DNA of 64,000 nucleotides, from NCBI GenBank assembly GCA_947652115.1, contig OX393565.1, positions 24,607,621 to 24,671,620 of the forward strand, written 5' to 3'. Below the pieces are notes generated by a model, which was given only the letters and a program-made list of their open reading frames with translations, was not told the origin of the DNA and made no database searches. A program made the translations under genes and the position numbers. This DNA is from Blastomussa wellsi (taxonomy: Eukaryota; Cnidaria; Anthozoa; Scleractinia; Plerogyridae). The stretch's first letter is position 1. Every line of letters begins with the position of its first letter. Below are positions 10,849 through 23,800 of the stretch, piece by piece.

Positions 10849-13800
10849 ATGGCGGCTGTGCTGAGAAGATGTGTGCGCTGTTCCAACTTGGCCAGATCTT
10901 TATTTATGGGGAAAAATGGCCGTTTAGCGAATATTGCACATTTCAACAAAGGTATGAGTTAACGACAGAATGATTATTCAGTAAATGCTCATCACGATCC
11001 GGTGATCGTTGTTTTATACGTGCGTCAAGACTAAATTATGTTCAGCTGTGTTCAGTCCCGGGCTCTGTGCATTTTTCTTCTGCATATTTCTTTCTTCTCT
11101 GTGTATGAATCAAAATCTTTTATTTTAGATAATTTACGTGAGGTTGCCGTTGTATTACGTTTAGTTAATATGCTAGTAGAAATCAGGAAAGATTTGCATG
11201 ATCAATCAATTGATCAATCAATCGATTGATTGATTAATTAATCAGTGAATGAATAAATCAATCAACCACTCAATCATTATTTCATTTTCACCCTAATTTA
11301 CAAGTAACAAATCTATCTAACCAATATCTATCTAATAACTAACAAAAAATTTTCAATGATGTGGAAATATGGCTAAAAAATGGAAGTGAAATGAACTACT
11401 GACAAATTATCATCAGTCATAGACAATATAAATTTAATTACCTTAGGTTGTGCAATAAAGAAAAATGTAATTATAATCATTGCATCGGGCATTGTGGCAT
11501 ATTTTGCGGGTAAAATGGAGAATTCAGCGGGCTAAAATATATTTTAGTCCGCCATGTGGACCAATCAGAAACAAGAAAGTGAAGATGCCAGCCAATCAGA
11601 ATTGAAAACCAGTCAACTGTTCGCGCCATTTTCTTGCTCGCATGCAACTCTTCAAGCTCCGTTTAACTCAGTTGAGGCTTTTCCATCTGCTGTTCTCGAC
11701 CTCTATACGGACAAAATGGCTTAAATGCCTAACAATGAAGCAAATTCTCACTGTTCTCAGCTAGATGAAGAGAAATTTATTTATGGAAACTCAAAGAAGA
11801 ATCCAGGCAGCCAAACTGAAGTGAACGTAAGTTTGTTTTCATCGCGCGAAACTCATTCAATGCCAAACTGCCTGTTCAGTTTATTTTGCTGCACAACTCA
11901 TTTTAACAATGCTAAACAGCGATTTGTTTTCTGTCTAGCTATAGAATTCTGTATGTTTCATTTCAAGAAAATGTAGAGCAAATTTTGTTCTAAGCGTTAA
12001 ACATGATTGAATTTTGAGGTTTTCTGGCAAGGTTTGTAAATATCTTTAGCCTAATTTTTGGTCAAAAATAAACGCTAAATAAAATAAAATAAACTGCAGA
12101 CTGCCGGCAGCTGTGATTAAGATATCGCTTGCTGTTCTCAATGCCCTCTGAAATGATTATAATAGTAATAGAGTTGATGTTCTTGGGAGTAAATATGAGT
12201 CGGGCCAAAAACATATTTACACCCGCGAACATCAGCTCCATTGTTATATTATTATTTTCACAGATTCGTGGATTGTGAAAGGATCAATTTCAGCTCAGAT
12301 TGTGCAATATCGAAGCTATGCTTCCTCAAACAAAAGCAAAGAAAAAGGTGAATAATGAGAGTACACTTTATAGAAAATGGGAATAACAAAGTGTGGTGCT
12401 CTAGCACCATGCAGTTAATAGTATAAATATTGTGTTGTAAGCAGTATAATTTATACTGTATCGTGTTTGTAAGTAGTTCAGTAAAACTATTGTATTGTAA
12501 CTAGCATGACATACAGTAAGTATATTGCCTTGTATAATAATGTGCCTGTAGTAAGTAGTACAATTAAGTAGCATCAAAAATGAGAGAGTTGTCTAAAACC
12601 CTGATAAGAATCTCAGGCTTCAGACTCTGAAAAAGTTGGCAGATATATTATCATTATTATTTCAATTATTTCTTTTAGAATACGAAAAACTCTGGGCTGC
12701 TGTCACTGGGGGTAGAGGAACAGGAAGAGGAAAGAAGAAAGTCGCTATTAAAGGAGCTGATCCTGAAGTACTCAAGTATGGTAAGGTTTAATTTTCCTTA
12801 CTATAAATTTCTTGTCACATGCTTTTTATTTTTTACCTACAATGTAGCCCTTCATCCTACAAGTCTTACACTGTTAATTTATAGCTCAACAAGCATTTAC
12901 CGGTATGTTGTGGTTTTTAAAAGTTTTCAAACCAGTTTAATTGATTTTTCCTTGTCTTGTTGATATTGAATATCATAATCTGATATAGAAGAAAACAAAA
13001 ATCCAACAAAAAGCTTACAATATTTGCAAAGCAAATTCCCTTAAATTGAAACAGTGATCTCAGAAAAGATTTCCATGACTTGCTAGCAGCGATCAATGAT
13101 TATTATTATTAATAATTATTTTACAATTAATGTAATGTGAAAACTTTGCCACCAAATTGCAGATAAAGCTGGTCTCAAGTGGCAAGGATTCAATGCCCCT
13201 GTGAAGAGAGTAAGAGAAGAACGAAGAAGCATTCCTGAAAATGAGGAGCCTGAAAAACCTGTCAGGCTTAAGAGAACTTTTGCTAGAGGGTGGACAGGAC
13301 AGACATGGCCAGGGAGAAAGTGTGGGTACCCTGTGGCTGCTGATGGAGGTTTGTTCCGAAAATTATCAAGTAATTATCTTCCAAACCCTCTATAAGCCTT
13401 CATTATGCAAAGAGATGATGCGCGAAATAGTTGTGCAGCTCCATGGAACATCATACTGTGTACTGTTAGTAAGGCATTAACTTAATCAATTCAAAAATCA
13501 GAGATACCAAGTCTTAATTTTATAAATTCATGGAAAGAAAGTTTAGGTAATATTATTTGCTAGATATTGTTTTAAAGGGTTTTAGTTGTAAGAGTTTAAA
13601 TTTTACGTGATTACATGTAACTGGGTGTGTATAAATAAATTCATATCATCAAGCTCCCAGGCTGCAAAAATAAAAATAATTTTCATGGGGTGTAAGTATC
13701 TAATGAGCAACATGAAAATTACATCATACAGTTGGTATATTATTTTTATAAACCTGAGTACCTGCAGGTGTCAAGGGCACCCCTTTATAACAGCATTTGC

Positions 13801-16800
13801 TGATGGGTTTACCGTTGTTAAATATGTTTATATTATTATTATTTATTATTATTATTTAATTAAAAGCGTTTTAAGCCAAATTAGCTCATACATGTTGCCG
13901 CCGCTGTTCAACTCCGGTTTTTGTAGCGTGAAGTGGCTAGGAGCATTGTTACTCCCCCCTGGATGGGATGTAAGTCCATTGCAGGCTACTCACCAACATT
14001 CTGTTAGGTTGCTTCAACAATTTACTAGTACCCATTTATACTCCTGGGTGGAGAGTGCCACTGTGAGAGTAAAGAGTCTTGGAAAGAACACAATGTAGCA
14101 ACCCTAACTGGCCTCAATCCCAGGTCATTTGAACTTGAGTCCTGTACACTAACTGTCAGGCCAGTGCACCTCACATAAATGAAGAAAAGGAAGAGACTTT
14201 ATTTATTATAATAAGGAGGGTGGAATACAAATATAATTACCAGTTACCCAGTAGTTTACATAATGGCCCTCCAAACATAAAGACAACAGGGCAGGACATT
14301 TGCGTCCCCTGTGTATGAGGAACAAGTAGGTCTCTGATTGGCTAGAATCTAACAAAGGGAGTCCAGTGGAATCATGTGTCCATGGAGCCACTTGTTCCTC
14401 GTGCACATGTCCTGCTGGTTAAAAGGGAGAAGTGGCTCTGGGGACGAGAATGATGTCAGGAAGGAATCTTTTATTATTCAGACTGTGATTTTATTAAAAA
14501 GTGAAATTGTTATGCTTGCAGTATTTTTTTTAACATTTGTTGTTTTTTTTTTTCAGAGGAGCTAAGAAATTTTAAGTCAGTTGTTATTGAGGTTAGTGAA
14601 ACTTGAACATATCACTGATTTCTATTGCAACAATATCAATAATGATGAAGGGTAACATGGGATTAACGTGTGTATATTTTACCAGTGAACAAATTGATGC
14701 CCAGGTGACATTAAAATTTGTTGCCATGGCAACGTCAAAAAAGTTTTAAGATGCCCTACATAATTATGACCTTTAATTTTCAGGCTAATAACTTTAAAAC
14801 TACTCAGTTCTGCAATTTTTTTAAAAAATTTTGTCTATGGACTAAAAAGTTAAGTTTGAGCCCTGAATGTGGGTTGTCTTTGTCCTCTTCTGATGTAGCA
14901 ATGGCAACAACATTTGTCTCTATGTTGACCTGACTCTTGTTTGACCCTTGCTCACCATAGAGTCTCCAGCAGTTAGAGCAGCCAACTAGATCATGGAGGG
15001 TCGTGGGTTCAAATCCCATCTGGGACTCGGATTTTTTCTGAGTTTCTGTTGATGCCATTTCAATGTTGATTTATTTCTTTCATTGCTCTCTTGGACTCTT
15101 GTTTTAACTGATAAATACTGATAAATACTCGACAAGATTACGCTAAATGCTTTTCATAGATCTGCACATCCTCAATTTAGCTGTAATAGAATGCAAAAGA
15201 CTTGTCAGTGGGGAGGGGTGGCTAGGGGAGTGGGGAATCTTTTAATTTTTCAGTTCCCGACTTCCACTGCCCCTTCTCCCCCTTTATACTCCTGGAAGCT
15301 TAAATTATTGTGAGTCACCTTTAGGGGCAGGGCTGGGGGAGGGGATAACTTCCCACTGTGGTTTTGAGAGGCAAAATTCCTTCCATATGCTGAACAAAAA
15401 TAAACCCTTCTCCTGTCCTCTACTTTCCAAAGGGCAAATTAGACTTCTGCAGTGTATACTTTGCTGCATGATCTCCTTCTTGCTCTTTTTCTCTCCTTTT
15501 TTTGCATTCCTCCTCCATTTTGTCGGTCAAATGTAAAAATCCATCACTGCTTCTAGTTTTCACTGCCTCAAACTTTCCAATAGCTTGACACAAAAATGTG
15601 CGAGACTTTTGCAGGAAAACATTAAAGAAATAGCACTGTGAAACACAAATTTCAAGCTGGGAAACTCAGTGAAGAACAATTATCAGAGTTCTTACCTATA
15701 CACGGCAGATATAAAGCTTATAACTTTCCAGCGACCGTCTTAACTTCTGGCTTGAATATGAAAAGTTTCACAAAATTTAGGTTAGAGTTTGTGTTAGACA
15801 GTATGAGATAGTTTTGGCGGGAACTGCGCATGTGCGCTATGCTTGACCACTGTGAAGTTATTGCGTTATAAATTGCTATCTTTTACAAAGATGAGGCGGG
15901 TTAGTAATATGACGGCTGGGGGAAGAAAGAAAACTCTACGTGCAGTGGTTGTCACTGGAAACTACAATGGCAGTGCAGGTACTGAACAATAGTCAAATCA
16001 TGTTTACTTACTAGTTAGCTTAACATGAAGTAGTGGTTTCTCCTGTCCACTGGGTGGGGAGGGGGGTTACTCTCCTGGAGGGGTGGGGGTGCCATTGAGC
16101 TTTAAAGCCTCTGGAAAAGAAAAAGGAATTTGTGATCCTTTTTCAGACAAAATTTGCAAAAATAAGTACCCTGTTCCAGGACAGAATGGAACGGAAACGG
16201 CTGGCACAAGAAATAGCCTAATATTATAGCATATATCACAAAGAACTCAAGTGGCTTTGCCTGTTGCTGGCTCAGTGATAAAATGATGAGGGGAGCGGAG
16301 TTTCAGAGCTACACTTGATTGTGAATAATCAGGGATTCTGAGGAAAAATCGACCCTGTTTTAGCGTCATTTTAACGCCTTGTTGCAGAGTCAGAGAGGCA
16401 AAGAGCTTATTCGTTTGAGTGCACATTGCCATGTAGTCCATATATGAGTCAGAGTACCCGCCTCCCCTCTAGTTAGGGTTTTAATAATGACAAGAGACAA
16501 ATCCAACATTGTTTCCATGAAGAACCTAAAAGCCGACTCATTTTCTCTCTATTGACTTCCTGTAAAAGCTTCATTGTTCTCCTCCCAGCTCGTGTGTATT
16601 TTGTCCTAAAATTATTAGAGTTGTCACGCAACGCTCCTCCCCACTTGTACATGCATGTCCCTAAAAAACCGAATGAACTGGCAAGTGTGATGTGTCAATA
16701 TAATTTCTTTACTGTAGCATTGCCAATTTGATTCCTCCCCCGACCAATCAAATTTAATTTATCACTCTTCCAGGTTTTGGTGTCGGCAGAGGACAGACAG

Positions 16801-19800
16801 CAATAAGTGCAATTAGAGAGGTATGAAAAGGTTTAATTTCTTAATAGCCGACTCAGTTTATCCGTCCATGCAAACTGCACTTTCAAGAAATATTGTTTGT
16901 GGCGATTGGTCTTAGCAAGTGACGTGTCAAGTTAGGCGTCATAATCCTCGTAGCGTGTCGCCTCCCCGGCGAACATTTTTGCGCTAAACGTCTTAATTTT
17001 GGAGCTCTTTTTACAGGGCTCGAAATTAACGCTCGTGAACTCGCAAAATGCGAGTGTTTTTTGGGGGATTTACGAGTGAAAAAATATCCACTAGCGAACA
17101 TTTGCGAGTAAGAATCAGCCCTGTTTCCAAAACATTTCAATAAAGCTGTTCGAATTGAGCTTCATGTCAAGAAATTCGAAAGAAAGTACGAACAAACTTT
17201 TTTGTTTACTTTTTCAGCTCATTACTTTTGTAAAATTATCAATAAGAATTTTAATTTTTACATAAAAACTTGCTAGTTGGCTCGCCAATTTGCTAATAGG
17301 AAAAATTGTCACTAGCAAGACTTTGCTAGTGAACTAAAACGTTAAGTTCGCGCCCTGTTGTTACGACGACGTCGTTCCTGCTATTTGTATACCGCTCTAT
17401 TTCTCAACGTCAGCTCTCGCAAATCAATTCCAAGACATCACCGTAGAACCCAACGTGTCCTTGAATACGGTATATGCCTTAAAGAAAGGTGAACGAGAAT
17501 AACGTGACTGCCACTCGAAGATATTGTCCAATAATTCCCGCGAAAATAATATAACGCCATGGGTGTCATCTGATTGGCTGGCAGCACATTCTTTTGACAG
17601 ATATCTCAGTGAAGGCGAGACGAAAACTGGCTTTAGTTTTTGGCGAGAATGCCATCTGTTTAAACGAATTAATAGAGTATGTAGCATTGACGGATTTGAA
17701 CGAAATTTTGCTAGAGCATTCAGCATTGAGGAACAAAATTGTGCCAGGAAGTTTTCGGATATTTCTCTTTTGGCAGCCGCGAACTCAACGAGGTCGGGAA
17801 CATATTCGATACTGTAACTGTACGGGTTAATATAAAGATAACCGATCGGAATACAGGAAATCCCAGACACAGAGAGATTGATGCTTGCTGATTAACACTG
17901 TACAATGCTTTTTCATTATTGTTTGCGTTTGATAATGACAGTCTGTTGTTTTCCGTTTACCACCTCCTTTCTTCTCAAGAAATGGACGGACAGCACAGCA
18001 GATATGTTTTCGAATTCTACAATTGAAAACCTTTCCATTGATATATAGTTTGTGGGAGTTTCCTTAAAAACAACACGTATGAATTTTTTTCTGAAGGATG
18101 CCCGTGAAGGTATCGTGTAACCTTAATTTCGCGGGTACTGCGAGTTTGGCGGAACTGTAATTCGCGGGGTTTTATTTTCGCGATTTCAATAGGCAAATGT
18201 GAAAAGGGCATAAAATTTGATTGAAGTGTTCTGAACTTAATTTTATTTGTCTAAAACTCAGAACTTTTTAAAACTTCAAGATAACTGGGAAAAGGAAAAC
18301 TCATAATTATTTGAAAATAAGTCAAAGCTCAGTCAAAATACGGCGCAACTCGTAAAAATACTCAGCGATACTACACAACAAAACGTATAATAAGATATAT
18401 ATATATTTTCGTAGCAAATGGTGGTGCTGTTTATGAATTTAATAACTCAAATTTTTCCTCGTTTTTGCACGCAGGCAAGAAACAGAGCCGCGAACTATCT
18501 CTACTTCATCGAACGCTGTGACAACCACACAAGTAAGTCGCCAAAAACATTGAGTGGAGTACAGGATCCCTAGCATGCTTTTGTCTCTGCTGAGTCTCCT
18601 TGCTCAGGGAAAACGAACTTCTCTCTTCGCTGTCTCAATTCTTCTCCATAAGGACATCCGAGATTCTACCCGAATTCTATTCTGATTACATATCCCTAAA
18701 GAGACTTGTTACTTGCGCGCTAAAATTCCAAAGAGAGACGCAACGTGGATCCCTGAAGAGCTTTTTTTTGGGGGGGGAGGCGGGGGTATACCCTTGTTAG
18801 CTTAGACTTTCATTCTCATGTCGTGTCTCGCGATGGTCAAAAGGAATCTTTGTGATCTGATCGATCAGTAAGTGAATTTTGAAATAAAGGAATAGCAATT
18901 GAACAATGTTCTAATAACAAACCTCTTTTCTTTTTCAGTATACCACGACATAGAAACAAAGTATCATAAAACAAAACTCAATTTCTTCAGAAAACCTCCA
19001 GGTAACTTATTTGCTATATCTTTAGAACGTATTAGTGTCTGTTTAGTTTTATATTACACGTAGTCAATACAAAATCCCTGGATGGACGAATTTGGCCTTT
19101 GAAGAACAAATTGTACACTACTGCTCTCGTTTTCAAAGTTTAAGACGGAATCCATCAGGAAGTCGAGTAATATTTATTTAAGTTGGACAAAAATCGAGTA
19201 CCAGAATAATTTAAAACATACTGCATTATTTTCTACCCTTAATAATAGGTAAAGATGTAAGTAATTATCCTTGATAAAACCGACAATAATTTCTTATCAG
19301 AGTCCGAGAAAATGAATTTTAAAGGGGAAATCTTATGTGTAGCCATTTTGTAAAATCGTCTTTAAGCGATTCAGTGGAATTAGTGGAACTTCGAAATTTG
19401 TTTTCGATTTTTGGTGTTGTTAGAAAAGACTTCTCTTGATAAGATATTTGAAGTAGTAACACAAAAGCTTGCAATAAGGTGCAAATAATTTTGGTACATA
19501 ATTTTGTCCAATAAATACTCGAAGTCCTGGCGGATTCCGTCTTAAACCTTTTTGACAAAATGAAGGATAGAATAGTGAAAAAGGAAAAGGGAAAATGCAA
19601 GACAGGTGCAAATAAGATTAGCATTCTTAAAATTACTACGCGATCGTGTTCTTTACCATGAGCGGTTAACCTTGGCGTGCTACATTGTTCACTGGCTTTT
19701 CTCTGTTCATGTGATTTCTAGGTTATGGACTTCGCTGTCACCGGCTCATAAAAGAAGTCGCTGAACTTCTTGGTATTCAAGACATGCGCTGTAAGGTGCA

Positions 19801-20745
19801 GGGTGCCACGACGGCTCTCAGTCTCGTTCGAGCGGCTTTTCAAGGATTACTCAGTCAGGTTAGCAAACAGGACATCCTGCAAGTAAAGGCAGTTTTATAA
19901 TATGATCTTGGTAAGAAGCGTGAGTGCGTGTGTATCTGCCATGCGTGCGCGAACGTGCGTGTGCTTGTATATCTATGTGCCAACCTCGTTCAGGAGATGA
20001 CCCTGGGAACGAGGTTGGCACATAGTTAGTATTGTGGAAATGAGAGTGATGGCAAATTTTCAGCTTGGTAAATTTAATGTGAAAGATTAATTAATCAACA
20101 TGACACGAGCGTAGGACAAAGAAAAATTAATCTTTCACATTAAATTTACCGAGCTGAAAATTTGCCATCACTCTCATTTCCACAGCTCATGATGATAGCG
20201 ACATTGCTGATCGTAGAAGTATGCGGGACGCGTGTCATATAAGAACTCAGTAAAAATGACCTAGCTCTCCATGAGTTCTCGTAGCTCAGTGGATAGAGCG
20301 CCCGCCCGGTGTTCGGGAGGTCATGGGTTCGATTTCTGTAGGGACTCAGAATTTTTCTTTGTCCCACGCTCGTGTCATGTTGATTAATTAATCTTTCACA
20401 TAGATAGTATAATTGGAATCTGTGTGACCGTGGCGCGCGTTACTGCTTATTTGCAGGCCATTGCATGTGTAGAGACTGTTTATTTGAGGCCTCTTTTATA
20501 GTTTACAGTGAATATTTTTATTCTTGCAGGAGACGCACCAGCAGTTAGCAGACCGCACGGGTCTCAATGTGGTGGAGCTCAGAGCGGAGTGTGGAATGAG
20601 GCCCGTTATTGTGGCCTCCCCTCGTGAAGGATCCCAAAACAAGGTCTTAAAAAAGAGATCAGAAAAAGCAGAGTATGACTTGAACGAAGCATTCGATCCC
20701 TACAGAGGACTGCATAGACCCAAGAAAGTAGAAGATTTGTTCTAG
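10849..20745 (+). CDS. MRPS5: MRPS5, mitochondrial ribosomal protein uS5m (complete, 372 aa)
   Basis: Eleven exons: 10849-10951, 12264-12347, 12679-12780, 13163-13348, 14557-14591, 15891-15978, 16774-16820, 18475-18532, 18939-19001, 19722-19858, 20530-20745. All are GT-AG with consistent phase; TAG at 20743-20745. The protein is a small-subunit component of the mitochondrial ribosome, near the mRNA entry site. The N-terminus ([19 protein letters not shown]) is basic and amphipathic like a mitochondrial presequence. The lineage-specific part carries W(T)GQTWPGRK (about residues 140-150). The S5 N-terminal RNA-binding domain spans about 160-245 ([33 protein letters not shown]). The S5 C-terminal domain spans about 256-335 ([37 protein letters not shown]). 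The human protein is 430 aa, so this one is somewhat shorter. The gene is divergent from COX16. Its introns are rich in SINEs and MITEs. Confidence 0.94.
11195..11275. repeat. (GATT/AATC)n tetranucleotide tract
   Basis: Runs of ATCA/TCAATC switch at about 11222 to GATTGATT, giving a short self-complementary stretch in MRPS5 intron 1. Confidence 0.7.
11550..11830 (+). other. Promoter-like segment with short ORF and GTAAGT donor inside MRPS5 intron 1
   Basis: Two CCAATCAGA boxes (11560 and 11595) precede a short open frame starting at 11725 ([10 protein letters not shown]...). At 11830 the sequence reads GTGAAC followed by GTAAGT, a good splice donor. This looks like the promoter and first exon of a small gene, or of a repeat that carried one. 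No family was recognised and no second exon was found. Confidence 0.25.
13905..14175 (-). mobile_element. tRNA-type SINE in MRPS5 intron 4
   Basis: On the minus strand it begins near GTGAGGTGCACTGGCCTGAC and has a B-box-like AGTTCAAATGACC. A long body follows, with CTCTCCACCCAGGAGTATAA and TGGACTTACATCCCATCCA. This arrangement is typical of marine-invertebrate tRNA SINEs. The family name was not determined. Confidence 0.55.
14942..15065 (+). mobile_element. tRNA-derived SINE in MRPS5 intron 5
   Basis: The tRNA-like head carries GCAGTTAGAGCAGCCAAC (A-box region) and GGGTTCAAATCCC (a perfect B-box), then GGGACTC. On the opposite strand it spells the familiar spurious 'GFEPTT' peptide of SINE heads. 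Confidence 0.75.
17014..17357. mobile_element. 344-bp MITE, hAT-like termini
   Basis: The left terminus CAGGGCTCGAAATTAACG and the right terminus CGTTAAGTTCGCGCCCTG (17340-17357) are near-perfect inverted repeats. CAGGG ends are common in hAT elements. No convincing 8-bp target duplication could be read. It lies in MRPS5 intron 7. Confidence 0.7.
19139..19545. mobile_element. MITE with TTAA-flanked inverted termini (copy 1)
   Basis: TTAA-GACGGAATCC at the left and GGATTCCGTC-TTAA at the right give 10-bp inverted termini inside TTAA, the piggyBac target duplication. The interior is AT-rich with no ORF. A second, longer copy is at 53881-54509. It lies in MRPS5 intron 9. Confidence 0.75.
19973..20024. 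repeat. Short hairpin (GTGCCAACCTCGTTC arms)
   Basis: ATGTGCCAACCTCGTTC and GAACGAGGTTGGCACAT are perfect reverse complements separated by about 16 bp, in MRPS5 intron 10. Confidence 0.7.
20034..20400. mobile_element. Two inverted SINE copies, one with intact tRNA-like head
   Basis: The plus-strand copy has an A-box (TAGCTCAGTGGATAGAGC) and a B-box (GGGTTCGATTTC) at about 20275-20345. Its tail ends AATTTTTCTTTGTCC...ATTAATTAATCTTTCAC. The reverse complement of that tail, plus further matching sequence, occupies 20034-20130. The pair forms an inverted repeat of about 60-100 bp in MRPS5 intron 10. Confidence 0.65.
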
Positions 20746-20996
20746 GCCAGCTCATCGTGCGAACTGACAGATGTATTCGCCAAAGTGAATGGTTAAATGA
20801 TATCGTGCGTGTTCTAAGCGAAGACGGCAAGCAGTGAAGAGTTTCTACCACCCCTCCCTCCCCCCACCCCACATCCGAATTATATCAGCATGGACAAATT
20901 GGCAAAATAATATATCGCTTTTTCTTTAAATTTCGAAAACTACTGTACTCGTTTGCAAAAGAAATTCTATATAATTTTCCATCCACCCACGAATGG

Positions 20997-21002
20997 AATA
21001 AA
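20997..21002 (+). terminator. AATAAA poly(A) signal candidate for MRPS5
   Basis: This is the first AATAAA after the MRPS5 stop, about 250 bp downstream. The spacing is reasonable for a 3' UTR. Confidence 0.5.
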
Positions 21003-21450
21003 CTCACTTTTTGGTTGACTTGGGGCTTATTAACTACCCGATGTTTTTGTTGTAACTTAGAACTATCCAAGGCTCGCTTATACGAAAGAAATTCGGCATT
21101 TTTCTTTGAAGAGGTCGGGAATGGCACAAATCACGTGACAATCAAGTCTTTGCTAAGAAAGAGGACGCTTTCCATTCGGTCAAAAGTCCTTGTTTGAATT
21201 GACGGAAATTTCCAGTGGAGAATGGAACGGAATTTTCCAGTTGGCTGTGCTGGAAGCCATTGGCTGCTGCATGTAACGAAGTTTAAATGGAGTTTATCAC
21301 TATTGCAATGCAACATCTGCCGAATGAGTTTCGGATTCGACCATTTTCGTATGGCAGGGTAAATTGTTTCCCAACGACAACGAAGAGAAACGTGAACACT
21401 ATAATATCTCTGCACGTGCGTTTATATCAATCTTAAAATATATTTAACAA

Positions 21451-21482
<32 letters not shown>

Positions 21483-22218
21483 TTAGATAGCAAACGAGGC
21501 GCGTAGCACGAGTTGGCTATAACCATCTCATCTTTGCCGAACTCAAGAAACTTTCTTAAACATTTAGGTGCTTCAGGTATCAGTATAGAGCGTTTTCACG
21601 TGACGTCATCAAATTCTAAAATCCAAAACCAAAGAGCCACCAAACTATTTATACTCATCAGGAATAAGAGGTGCTAAATTTATGTATGTGTACAATTTTT
21701 CAGCTCAACAGCTCTCTTCGTTTGGAAACCAGCGCATTTTGAATTTCAGAGTTATGGCGGTGTGTGACATACAGTTACGATCGTGTCTGTCGAAAAACAT
21801 ACTTATCTCGTGAGATTTAGCCATTTGAGAAGTTTAAGGTGGCTCCGTAGTTATTCCGAGCGAAATTGTTATTCCGAACTTTGCGTCATACTTTTTTCGG
21901 CTTTGGCGCGATGGCAATGAAACTTTTGAAGAACTTCCTCCTATCATTCAGTCATAATATAATTATATTTGATTTAACTGATGAAAAATATGTTTAATGG
22001 TATTGGCGTTTTCATGGACCTACCCTCTTGAGAAAAATCGCATACAGAAAAAAATTTTGCCCATAAATTTTTGATAAATTTCTAGAATCAGCGCGTATTA
22101 ACTTAATACATATCATAGCTAAATGAAATGTTGTCATTCCGAGTTTTAGAATTAGTTCGTTTGATCATGAACGGTACGTGATAATGAAAGGGAAACGGCA
22201 AAACAGGAATGACTTGAA

Positions 22219-22395
22219 CTTTGCTCCATTTCACATAAATTTTGACTTTGTTTTTCTTGCTGTGAAAGCTTGCCGCCAATATGTCGGGCACTGTGTCTTT
22301 TCAATCGGTTACCATTAGTTACTAAGGAGTAGCTAAACCATACCCGATAGGGCGCTCAAGGCTGGTTTTCACTAGCACACGAGCGCAAGCATAAC
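22219..22395 (+). repeat. Duplicated intergenic segment, copy A
   Basis: It starts ACTTTGCTCCATTTCACATA and ends GCGCAAGCATAAC. It is roughly 85-90% identical by eye to 25213-25393. A further match, ACTGTCGACAAAC at 22809 and CTGTCGACAAACG at about 25458, suggests that the original duplicated block was longer. Confidence 0.75.
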
Positions 22396-23559
22396 GACAC
22401 AAGTTTAAGGTGATTCGTCAGAAATAAAAGTTATCCAATATTTTTTTAAACTTTCCCATGAATGGTCCCTTCCAAGCACTTTTTCGAAAGACACAATAAA
22501 AAAGGTAGGCCACCGTGCGCGCAAAAGAGGTATGATGGGCCAATTTTACCCCATTTATGTTAATTATGCACGCGCGCTATTTTAGCGTTTCGCGGTAGAT
22601 TTTGCGGTAGCTGAAAGGAAAGATTATCAACGAAATATTTAACAAAAAAACGTGATAGCAGGCATATTGAGGAATCAACTTAACGCTAGTAAGAACAGCA
22701 GCAAAATTAGCATAAACCCTTGAAAGCACGAGCATAAGAACAAATGAGAGTTGTTTTTATATGCTGTTCTTAATTACTTCGAATCACCGTGGCACAAGCA
22801 CAAGGACACTGTCGACAAACATGGGTTTACCTACGTTTGATTTTGCCGAAATGACCAAGGAACTGACGTTTGCTACAGTTTTTAGCCCCGTGTTTATACC
22901 ATGGATTGAAATTTTCACTTCTGTTAAGTTAACACTAGAGAAAACAAGGGGAAAGAAACATTGAATTTTATTCAATCTTAAGAAAATGAAGAGAGAGATG
23001 AATCTGAAATAATAGCGTATTTTCACGAGAGCGGAGTACTAATGGTTATACTGGAAGGTTACTGTCAACCAAGGTTTTGTAACTTTTCCTTAATGATCTT
23101 TAATCTTTAAAAAGTTACTCCTAAAACAGTGTACATGTAAAAACTTTACTTGGAGAATTATAAAATTAATATAAAAGATATGCAAAGTTATACAATAATG
23201 GAAGAGAGAAAATGCATATTAAAAGAATAATTTTACATAGTGTTCAGCGCAGTTTGTATGATCGATAAAAAATTAGGGTTATTCCATGCAGGAAAACCCT
23301 TGGATAAAGCTGTCAACAGTGTACTGCAGGTGGCGATAAGGATGGGGATTTGGCAGCCTGAAAAGGTTGAACTTCAGCTGGAAATTTTATCCTAACCATA
23401 CCATACTCGACCTTATATGGAACATCTGCAATTGATACAGGTGCCTAGGCTTGCTGCTCTAGCCTGTACCACGTACCACATCTGCAGTCATCATGATGAT
23501 GATCAGATCTATCCAGAGAAGTTTTAATTTTCGGGAGCTAAAAGAAACTACTGGTGGTT

Positions 23560-23800
23560 ATCGTTACAAAATATTAGACAGGACTCGCCAGCATTGCGCA
23601 TTCTTCCACCACTTCCGCTTACGAAACTAGCAGAAAATTATGCACCATTTATTCGCAAAAAATTAAGAACCTTGGTCGCTATTATTTTACCTGCTTAACT
23701 GAATAATTCAATACTTGGTCCCTGCTGCTAAACTAGCTTCTAGCTAAGTGTATCGCCCACTTTAAATAAAGTTTTGATTTTGATTTGATTTTTGAAACGC
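23560..23800 (+). mobile_element. LINE-like 3' end with AATAAAGTTTTGAT tail
   Basis: The block ends AATAAAGTTTTGATTTTGAT followed by degenerate TTTGAT repeats. Such a short tandem tail after AATAAA is typical of L2/CR1-type LINEs in invertebrates. No reverse-transcriptase frame was seen. Confidence 0.35.

Noticed and set aside
14804..15058. Minus ORF containing [13 protein letters not shown]
   Set aside because: This peptide is the well-known spurious translation of a tRNA-SINE head; the DNA is the SINE at 14942-15065.
17424..17870. Minus ORF of 148 codons and overlapping plus ORFs in MRPS5 intron 7
   Set aside because: No known motif, several overlapping frames of similar length, and the position is inside a confirmed intron. 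Possibly decayed repeat sequence.
20275..20350. Possible functional tRNA gene
   Set aside because: A- and B-boxes are present, but the anticodon arm does not form a regular 5-bp stem with a 7-base loop, and SINE tail sequence follows directly.
20146..20367. Minus ORF containing [19 protein letters not shown]
   Set aside because: Again a reverse reading of a tRNA-derived SINE head.
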